From contig MSXR01000011.1 of the NCBI GenBank assembly GCA_002083655.1, forward strand, positions 62,001 through 126,000: a stretch of 64,000 nucleotides of DNA, read 5' to 3'. Of the stretch, positions 58,765 to 64,000 are shown in pieces; position 1 is the stretch's first letter; the number at the start of each line of letters is the position of its first letter. The notes beneath the pieces were generated by a model. That model saw only the letters and a program-made list of their open reading frames with translations, searched no databases and had not been told where the DNA came from. The position numbers were made by a program, and so were the translations under genes. This DNA is from Proteobacteria bacterium ST_bin14 (GTDB lineage: Bacteria; Pseudomonadota; Alphaproteobacteria; Sphingomonadales; Sphingomonadaceae).

Positions 58765-60015
58765 ATGCCCGCCATTGCCCCCGAAATCATTAGTCTTGGC
58801 TGTCGCCTGAACCTGGCGGAAAGCGAAGCAATCCGTGCGATCAACGCGGCGCGCGACGTGGTGATTATCAACAGTTGTGCGGTCACCAATAACGCCGTCA
58901 GCGAAACGCGGGCGGCCATCCGGCGCGCGGCTCGAACTCGGCCGGGCGTCGACATTATCGTCACGGGCTGCGCTGCGCAGATTGATCCGGCGGGCTTTGC
59001 CGCCATGCCAGAAGTCACCCGCGTTATCGGCAACGCCGAAAAGCTTGACCCCGCGGTGTGGCAGGCAAGCGATCCGCTGGTGGTGAGCGACATCATGGCC
59101 GTGCGCGCCACCTCACCGCATCTCGCCACCAGTTTTGATTCGCATGCGCGTGCATTCGTGGAGGTGCAGAATGGCTGCGATCATCGATGCACCTTTTGCA
59201 TCATTCCGTACGGCCGCGGAAACAGCCGGTCAGTCCCGGTGGAAGCCGTGGTGGCGCGGATCGCGGGACTGGTTGAGCGCGGCTACCGCGAGGTTGTGCT
59301 GACGGGCGTCGATCTGACCAGCTATGGCCCTGATCTTCCTGGCGGACCGCCGCTGGCCGTGCTCGTCGAACAGATTTTGCTGCGGGTGCCGCACCTGGAA
59401 CGACTTCGCCTGTCGTCGCTGGATTCGATTGAGATTGACGACCGGCTGTTTGATCTGATCACCGGCGAAGCGCGGATTATGCCGCACCTTCACCTGTCGC
59501 TGCAGGCAGGTGATGACATGGTGCTGAAACGGATGCGCCGCCGCCATAGCCGCGCCGATGCGGTGCGGATCGTAACGCGGCTGAAGGCGGCGCGGGGGGA
59601 TATCGCGATTGGTGCCGATCTGATCGCGGGCTTCCCCACCGAAACCGAGGCGATGTTTGCCAATAGCGCGGCGCTGATCGACGATTGTGATATCGTTCAC
59701 GCGCATATCTTTCCCTATTCACCGCGCGCAGGCACCCCGGCGGCACGGATGCCGCAGGTGCCCAGTGATGTGCGAAAACAGCGCGCAGCCGCCCTGCGCG
59801 CGCGCGCCGCGATCCGGCGACAGCACTGGTTGCAGTCCCTGGTCGGTACTGTGCAGCATATCTTGATTGAGCGACCCGGCGACCGGGGCCATACCCCCAA
59901 TTTTGCGGAAATCCGCTTGTCGAGCGGTGATCGGCTTGCTGAAAATGTTGGAGAAATCGTTCCTATGGTTGTTACCGGCATCGATAATGCCAGCCTGCTG
60001 GGCATTGCAGCATGA
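58765..60015 (+). CDS. mtaB: tRNA t6A37 methylthiotransferase MtaB
   Basis: A 416-residue radical SAM methylthiotransferase that converts t6A to ms2t6A at position 37. The N-terminal cluster cysteines are in SLGCRLN, INSCAVTN and TGCAAQID. The radical SAM motif is CDHRCTFC followed by IIPYGRGNSRS. A TRAM-like C-terminus (GTVQHILIERPGDRGHTPNF) completes it. The ATG at 58765 is preferred to the GTG at 58762. It overlaps ftsY by four bases. Confidence 0.94.
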   Translation: MPAIAPEIISLGCRLNLAESEAIRAINAARDVVIINSCAVTNNAVSETRAAIRRAARTRPGVDIIVTGCAAQIDPAGFAAMPEVTRVIGNAEKLDPAVWQASDPLVVSDIMAVRATSPHLATSFDSHARAFVEVQNGCDHRCTFCIIPYGRGNSRSVPVEAVVARIAGLVERGYREVVLTGVDLTSYGPDLPGGPPLAVLVEQILLRVPHLERLRLSSLDSIEIDDRLFDLITGEARIMPHLHLSLQAGDDMVLKRMRRRHSRADAVRIVTRLKAARGDIAIGADLIAGFPTETEAMFANSAALIDDCDIVHAHIFPYSPRAGTPAARMPQVPSDVRKQRAAALRARAAIRRQHWLQSLVGTVQHILIERPGDRGHTPNFAEIRLSSGDRLAENVGEIVPMVVTGIDNASLLGIAA

Positions 60016-60947
60016 GCAGCACGGCCTGGCATGAAAAGCTGATCGGCGGCTTCAAGCGAACGTCTGACCGGCTGCTCGGCAATCTGGCCGGGCTCGGCGC
60101 GGCCCGGCTTGATACCGCGACGCTTGATGAGATTGAGGAGGCGCTGATCGCGTCTGATCTTGGCCCGGCAACCGCCGCGCGCATTCGCGGGCGGCTGGCC
60201 GACGGCGCGTTTGAACGGAATATGGAGGAGTTGGGCATCCGGCTGATCGTTGCGGAGGAAATCGAAAAAGTCCTGGCAAAGGTTGCCCATCCATTGGAGA
60301 TCAGCGCCTTTCCGCGCCCTCATGTCATCCTCGTCATTGGCGTCAACGGCTCAGGCAAAACGACGACCATCGCCAAGCTCGCGCATCTTTTCACCGAACA
60401 GGATTACGGCGTGATGCTGGCCGCAGGCGATACGTTTCGCGCAGCTGCCATTGGCCAGCTTGCCACCTGGGCCGAGCGCGTCGGTGTGCCCATCGTCAGC
60501 GGCAAGGAAGGCGGCGATGCGGCCGGCGTGGTTTACGAAGCCGTCAAGCAAGCCACGGCAACGGGCATTGATGCGCTGATCGTGGACACCGCCGGGCGGC
60601 TGCAAAACAAGCGTGAGCTGATGGATGAGCTTGCCAAAATCAACCGGATGCTCGGCAAGATCGACCCAGCCTCTCCGCACGACATCATCCTCGTTCTTGA
60701 TGCAACGACCGGCCAAAACGCGCTGTCGCAGATTGAGGTTTTTAAGGAGGTCGCCGGGGTAACCGGGCTGGTGATGACCAAGCTGGATGGCACCGCGCGT
60801 GGCGGTGTGCTGGTCGCCGCCGCTGAACAGTTCGGACTGCCCATCCACGCCATCGGCATTGGTGAGGGAGTCGGCGATTTGCGGCCGTTCAATGCAAATG
60901 AGGTTGCGCGAATTATCGCGGGCGTGGAAAGACCGACAAATGGCTAG
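60012..60947 (+). CDS. ftsY: Signal recognition particle receptor FtsY
   Basis: A 311-residue SRP GTPase at the inner membrane. The N domain (about 1-90) starts directly and the acidic A domain of enterobacterial FtsY is absent, as usual in alphaproteobacteria. G motifs: GVNGSGKTTTIAKLA, VDTAGRLQNK, TKLDGTARGG. It overlaps mtaB upstream and yciB downstream by eight bases. Confidence 0.96.
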   Translation: MSSTAWHEKLIGGFKRTSDRLLGNLAGLGAARLDTATLDEIEEALIASDLGPATAARIRGRLADGAFERNMEELGIRLIVAEEIEKVLAKVAHPLEISAFPRPHVILVIGVNGSGKTTTIAKLAHLFTEQDYGVMLAAGDTFRAAAIGQLATWAERVGVPIVSGKEGGDAAGVVYEAVKQATATGIDALIVDTAGRLQNKRELMDELAKINRMLGKIDPASPHDIILVLDATTGQNALSQIEVFKEVAGVTGLVMTKLDGTARGGVLVAAAEQFGLPIHAIGIGEGVGDLRPFNANEVARIIAGVERPTNG

Positions 60948-61560
60948 CCAGACCCCACCCAAAACGCTCGATCCCGGCCTGCGCATGGCGATTGATTTCG
61001 GGCCGTTGATCATTTTTTTCGCCGTCAATTTTCTGGCTGGCGGCGAACAGATCAGCCGCGTGGTTACCGCCACCGTCGCGTTCATGGCCGCAACCGGTGC
61101 CGCGATGGCGGTTTCGCGCTGGAAAACCGGGCATATTTCACCAATGCTTTGGATGTCTGGGGGGTTAGTGCTCGTTTTCGGCGGGCTGACGATTTATTTC
61201 CATGATGAAACATTCATCAAGATCAAGCCGACGATCATCTATCTAATGTTCGCCAGCGTGCTGGTCTTCGGCCTGATAACAGGCAGGCCTTTGCTGCAAT
61301 TTGTGCTTGAATCCGCTTATCCCGGATTGAGCCCAAAGGGCTGGCGACAATTGACGATCAATTGGGCGGTGTTTTTCACCGTGCAGGCCGCGTTGAACGA
61401 AGCGGTGTGGCGCAACACCAGTTGGGATTTCTGGGTCGCTTATAAATTATGGGGCGTCATCCCGATGACGCTCATCTTCGCCATGGCCAACCTGCCGATG
61501 CTGATGAAACATGGGATGCAGGTGGCCGGCGACATGCCGCCGGTTCCGCCTGAGGGCTGA
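60940..61560 (+). CDS. yciB: Inner membrane-spanning protein YciB (IspZ/septation protein A)
   Basis: A 206-residue protein with about five or six transmembrane helices and the family motifs DFGPLIIFFAVNF near the N-terminus, then FIKIKPTIIYLMFASVLV and RNTSWDFWVAYKLWG. YciB proteins interact with division and elongation factors and affect envelope integrity. The ATG at 60940 is inside ftsY. The stop codon is made by the first arm of a dispersed palindromic repeat. Confidence 0.92.
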   Translation: MASQTPPKTLDPGLRMAIDFGPLIIFFAVNFLAGGEQISRVVTATVAFMAATGAAMAVSRWKTGHISPMLWMSGGLVLVFGGLTIYFHDETFIKIKPTIIYLMFASVLVFGLITGRPLLQFVLESAYPGLSPKGWRQLTINWAVFFTVQAALNEAVWRNTSWDFWVAYKLWGVIPMTLIFAMANLPMLMKHGMQVAGDMPPVPPEG

Positions 61561-61607
61561 GCGAAGTCGAAGCCCAAGCGCTTTGCCTGTCCTTCGACTT
61601 CGCTCAG
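61557..61607. repeat. Sphingomonad-type palindromic repeat overlapping the yciB stop
   Basis: CTGAGCGAAGTCGAAG (61557-61572) and its exact complement (61592-61607) form a 16-bp stem with a 19-base loop between the convergent yciB and sodB genes. This CTTCGACTTCGCTCAG core is commonly seen in intergenic regions of sphingomonad genomes (from memory). It may act as a two-way terminator. Confidence 0.8.
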
Positions 61608-61644
61608 GGCGAACGGGTTAGGTGTGGATAAGCCGCCCGTCAGA

Positions 61645-62265
61645 TCACCCCTGATCAGCGCGCGAAACGCCGGCACCGTCCAGGTTTTGCGCTGCAAATT
61701 CCCAGTTCAGGATCTTGCCCGTTACCGCTTCAAGATAGCCGGGCCGTGCGTTGCGATAATCGATGTAATAGGCGTGTTCCCACACATCGATCGTCAGCAG
61801 CGGCTGCATGCCTTCATAGGCAACCGGCGAATCTGCGTCGTGGAGCGATGTTACCTTCAGCTTGCCGCCATCCAGCACCAGCCAGCCCCAGCCGCTGGCG
61901 AAATGGTTGGTCGATTCAGCCACCAGCGCCTTTACGAGCTGGTCAGTCGATCCGAACTCGCTGTTGATCATGTCGGCCAGCTTGCCCGTGGGCGCGGCGT
62001 AGTTTGGCGTCAGCGAGTGCCAGAAGAACGTGTGGTTCCAGATTTGCGCCGAATTGTTGAACAGGCCCTTTTCGCCCTTTTCCTTGGCAAACTTGATGAC
62101 GTCGCTCAGCTTGGCATTTTCCAGACCGTGCGAAACCAGCATGCCGTTGGTTTTGTCGACATAGGCCTTGTGATGCTTGCCGTGATGGAAATCGAATGTT
62201 TCAGCCGACATCACCGGGGCAAGCGCGTCCTTGGCATAGGGCAGTGCGGGAAGTTCAAAAGCCAT
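61645..62265 (-). CDS. sodB: Superoxide dismutase, Fe/Mn family
   Basis: A 206-residue enzyme dismutating superoxide. Metal ligands are in HHGKHHKAYVD (His), FWHSLTP (His) and the C-terminal DVWEHAYYIDY (Asp and His). GSTDQLVKAL and NNSAQIWNHTF are typical of the Fe-type group. GGAGGAT precedes the ATG. It has no signal peptide, so it acts in the cytosol. Single-gene unit facing yciB. Confidence 0.95.
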   Translation of the reverse strand: MAFELPALPYAKDALAPVMSAETFDFHHGKHHKAYVDKTNGMLVSHGLENAKLSDVIKFAKEKGEKGLFNNSAQIWNHTFFWHSLTPNYAAPTGKLADMINSEFGSTDQLVKALVAESTNHFASGWGWLVLDGGKLKVTSLHDADSPVAYEGMQPLLTIDVWEHAYYIDYRNARPGYLEAVTGKILNWEFAAQNLDGAGVSRADQG

Positions 62266-62383
62266 CGGATATCCTCCATTCGCGGGCCGCGCATCATAAC
62301 GCGTACCCTGATAACGTCACCTCGGCTCAATTGGGTCCGTCGACGTGATTACGCAACCGATTCTTGGTCGATCCCCGCCAAAA

Positions 62384-63427
62384 TTATCCGGGCAGCAGAT
62401 CGTGCCGCCGCAACGCGTGGCGAAGCTGATCATAGCTCAGCCCCAGCGCCTCTGCCGTTGCGCGCTGGTTGAACCGGTGATCCGCCATCGCCTTGGCGAG
62501 CAGATCATGTTCGAACCGCGCCACCTGTGATTTGAAATCGGACGGTCGATCCTCGTCGCAAACCGCCAGGGGCTCGTCGGGATGCGGGTCTGCGTCCTGA
62601 GCTACGGTTGGCAACGCCGCAGGCGACGGCGCCGCGCGCGGGGGGCTGGCCGGGGCATAGGGCGACACGAATGGATCAAACTGTATCTCGTCAATTGGCC
62701 CCTGCCGCTCCCACCGATACACAGCGCGGCCCACGACGTTGCGCAGCTCACGGACATTGCCAGGCCATGGATAGTTGACCAGCGCATCGGTGGCCGCCGG
62801 GCTGAAACCGCGCCAATCTTCCCACCCCATTTCCGATGCCATCCGCCGCCCGAAATGTTCGGCGAGCACCATCACATCGCCTGCCCGCGCGCGCAGCGGT
62901 GGCAGCGTGACGACCTCAAACGACAGCCGATCGAGCAAATCGGCGCGAAACTGGTGGCGATCGACCTTGTCCGGCAAATGTTCGTTGGTGGCAGCAACAA
63001 TGCGCACATCAACGCGGATCGGGCGCGACGATCCGATCCGCGTAACCTCGCCATATTCCACCGCGCGCAGCAGCCGGTCCTGCGCCGCCATTGATAGCGT
63101 GCCGAGCTCGTCGAGGAACAGCGTGCCGCCATGCGCCTCCTCAAAGCGCCCTGCCCGCGCCTTGGTCGCGCCTGTAAAGGCGCCTGCTTCGTGGCCGAAC
63201 AATTCCGCTTCAATCAGCGTTTCGGGCAGCGCAGCGCAGTTCATGATCACCAAAGGCTGGTCCCAACGCGGGCTGAGCCGGTGGAGCCGTTCGGCCACTA
63301 GTTCTTTGCCGGTCCCGCGTTCGCCAATCACCAGCACGGGCCGATCAAGCGCCGCCGCCCGGCTTGCGCGTTCCAGCACGTCCAGGAACACACCCGACTG
63401 CCCGATAACCTGTGACGTCCGCTCCAT
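62384..63427 (-). CDS. pspF: Phage shock protein operon activator PspF
   Basis: A 347-residue sigma-54 activator with no receiver domain, typical of PspF. The AAA+ domain begins almost at the N-terminus: Walker A GERGTGKELVAERLH, sigma-54 loop GAFTGA in FGHEAGAFTGATKARAG, Walker B LFLDELG, and the PspF-like FRADLLDRLSFEVVTLPPLR. A Fis-type HTH lies at the C-terminus (QRATAEALGLSYDQLRHALR). The middle linker (about 250-300) is longer than in E. coli. The ATG at 63427 matches the family; the frame to 63454 would use TTG. Divergent from pspA. Confidence 0.93.
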   Translation of the reverse strand: MERTSQVIGQSGVFLDVLERASRAAALDRPVLVIGERGTGKELVAERLHRLSPRWDQPLVIMNCAALPETLIEAELFGHEAGAFTGATKARAGRFEEAHGGTLFLDELGTLSMAAQDRLLRAVEYGEVTRIGSSRPIRVDVRIVAATNEHLPDKVDRHQFRADLLDRLSFEVVTLPPLRARAGDVMVLAEHFGRRMASEMGWEDWRGFSPAATDALVNYPWPGNVRELRNVVGRAVYRWERQGPIDEIQFDPFVSPYAPASPPRAAPSPAALPTVAQDADPHPDEPLAVCDEDRPSDFKSQVARFEHDLLAKAMADHRFNQRATAEALGLSYDQLRHALRRHDLLPG

Positions 63428-63498
63428 AGCCAAAGACTTGGCGTAAAATCCCAAACGTTGGCAAGGGGGAATTGATGAAGATTGACAGGCTAGGTTCA

Positions 63499-63522
63499 GA
63501 AATGGCGCAAATCCGCCATTTC
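63499..63522. promoter_or_regulatory. Palindrome between pspF and the sigma-54 promoter
   Basis: GAAATGGCG-caaatc-CGCCATTTC is a perfect 9+9 inverted repeat lying six bases upstream of the -24 element and about 70 bases upstream of the pspF start. It is the best candidate for a PspF or other regulator site in this region, though closer to the promoter than usual activator sites. Confidence 0.6.
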
Positions 63523-63528
63523 AAAAAC

Positions 63529-63544
63529 TGGCACGGTTCCTGCT
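63529..63544 (+). promoter_or_regulatory. Sigma-54 promoter of the psp operon
   Basis: TGGCACG-gttc-CTGCT matches the sigma-54 consensus TGGCACG-N4-TTGCA/T with the GG and GC in exact 12-base register. It points to the small ORF at 63604 and pspA, as expected for a Psp operon controlled by a PspF encoded divergently. Confidence 0.88.
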
Positions 63545-63603
63545 GTACTGTTTGCAACTGCCGAACGGGCAGCACGACACAAACAAACGCAGGACGAAAC
63601 GAC

Positions 63604-63762
63604 ATGAACATCACCAGCCAATCAACCGAAGCAGTTCGCAACCTTTCAGCCCTGGTGCTGGCCGTTGTGTTCAGCGCGACCTTCGTGATGGGCGCAATCG
63701 CTCCCGCCACGCAGCAGTCTGCACAAACGGCAGGCCTGGTTGCAGAAGCCCCCGTCGCTTAA
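63604..63762 (+). CDS. Small membrane protein of the psp operon, 52 residues
   Basis: A 52-codon ORF (159 bases with its stop) directly after the sigma-54 promoter, with AGGA about 10 bases before its ATG. The product has a polar N-terminus (MNITSQSTEAVRNL), one hydrophobic stretch (about 15-35, ALVLAVVFSATFVMGAIA) and a short Ala/Gln tail; it could be a signal peptide with a tiny mature part or a single-pass inner-membrane protein. I know no named family for it. It is not PspB or PspC by motif. A strong hairpin follows before pspA. Confidence 0.65.
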   Translation: MNITSQSTEAVRNLSALVLAVVFSATFVMGAIAPATQQSAQTAGLVAEAPVA

Positions 63763-63780
63763 CCCACATAGCGACGCCCC

Positions 63781-63828
63781 TGGCCGGGGTGCAGCCCCCA
63801 CCCCCTTTTGCACCCCGGCCAATTTTTT
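63781..63828 (+). terminator. Strong terminator between the small psp ORF and pspA
   Basis: TGGCCGGGGTGCA (63781-63793) pairs with TGCACCCCGGCCA (63809-63821), a perfect 13-bp stem, followed by ATTTTTT. It lies 18 bases after the small ORF stop and 33 bases before the pspA ATG, so part of the sigma-54 transcript should end here. Confidence 0.85.
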
Positions 63829-63860
63829 CAGTTCTTTCAGTACATAGTCAGGAGTTCCCA

Positions 63861-64000
63861 ATGGGCATTTTTTCGCGAACCCGAGACATCATCGCTGCCA
63901 ACGTCACCGACTTGCTCGACAAGGCTGAAGACCCGGCCAAGATGATCCGCATGATCATCCTCGAAATGGAGGAAACGCTGGTGGAGGTTCGCGCATCTGC
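63861..64000 (+). CDS. pspA: Phage shock protein A (3' end outside window)
   Basis: The first 46 codons of a PspA/IM30/Vipp1-type protein, cut by the window end. The start MGIFSRTRDIIAANVTDLLD and then AEDPAKMIRMIILEMEETL is the classic amphipathic helix and first coiled-coil of PspA. AGGAG lies six bases before the ATG at 63861. PspA binds damaged inner membrane and in resting cells inhibits PspF, which is encoded divergently. Confidence 0.93.
   Translation, partial: MGIFSRTRDIIAANVTDLLDKAEDPAKMIRMIILEMEETLVEVRAS

Overview
The window looks like chromosomal DNA of an alphaproteobacterium of the order Sphingomonadales (Sphingomonas/Sphingopyxis-like). The reasons are the conserved block dusB-ntrB-ntrC-ntrY-ntrX-hfq-hflX next to ispDF and mazG, an Hfq with two fused Sm domains, a large TonB-dependent receptor, DPP4 and M2 peptidases with signal peptides, and high GC. 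No plasmid, phage, transposase, integrase or CRISPR array was seen. Gene density is high, and many neighbours overlap by 1 or 4 bases (ATGA, GTGA, TGATG, TAATG), so most genes lie in translationally coupled runs.

Layout. 1-1.5 kb: end of a nitrilase-family gene, a DUF1178 gene and two oppositely oriented tRNA genes (Arg-CCT, Ser-TGA). 1.7-10.1 kb (+): cell-wall genes (lytic transglycosylase, RlpA-like, DD-carboxypeptidase), then tmk-holB-metG-tatD-MBL hydrolase-retropepsin. 10.2-20.4 kb: mazG (+) facing the nitrogen-regulation operon (-). 20.5-26.6 kb: ispDF, a secreted hypothetical, pncC, facing lipA-ratA, then pyrB with a dihydroorotase-like gene that lacks the metal ligands. 26.7-30.7 kb: a three-gene operon of a ParA ATPase, a ribbon-helix-helix-like protein and a TPR-SPOR protein, divergent from a Sel1-SPOR gene. 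30.7-34.3 kb: serB, miaA and a folate cluster (folE, pteridine-reductase-like SDR, folB). 34.5-40.5 kb: TonB receptor, fghA, SWIB protein, zinc-ribbon and PilZ proteins, rpmE. 40.6-47 kb: SDR, TetR and M2 peptidase with a clear palindromic operator, then hydrolase, GFA, RES-domain protein with a tiny overlapping ORF, and asd. 47.1-52.3 kb: two paralogous DUF418 membrane proteins around a DPP4 peptidase. 52.4-56.8 kb: ffh-rpsP-rimM-vapB-vapC-trmD-rplS, a ribosome/SRP operon carrying a toxin-antitoxin pair in its middle. 57-61.6 kb: a GGDEF/EAL protein, mtaB, ftsY, yciB. 61.6-64 kb: sodB and a phage-shock region with pspF divergent from a sigma-54 promoter, a 52-codon membrane ORF, a strong hairpin and the start of pspA.

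The main themes are envelope maintenance (three SPOR proteins, DD-carboxypeptidase, lytic transglycosylase, Psp), nitrogen signalling with post-transcriptional control, and protein targeting (both Ffh and FtsY). The least explained parts are the ParA/RHH/SPOR cluster, the DUF418-DPP4-DUF418 cluster, the small psp ORF and the two-domain Hfq. All product calls come from reading motifs by eye; no database search was run.
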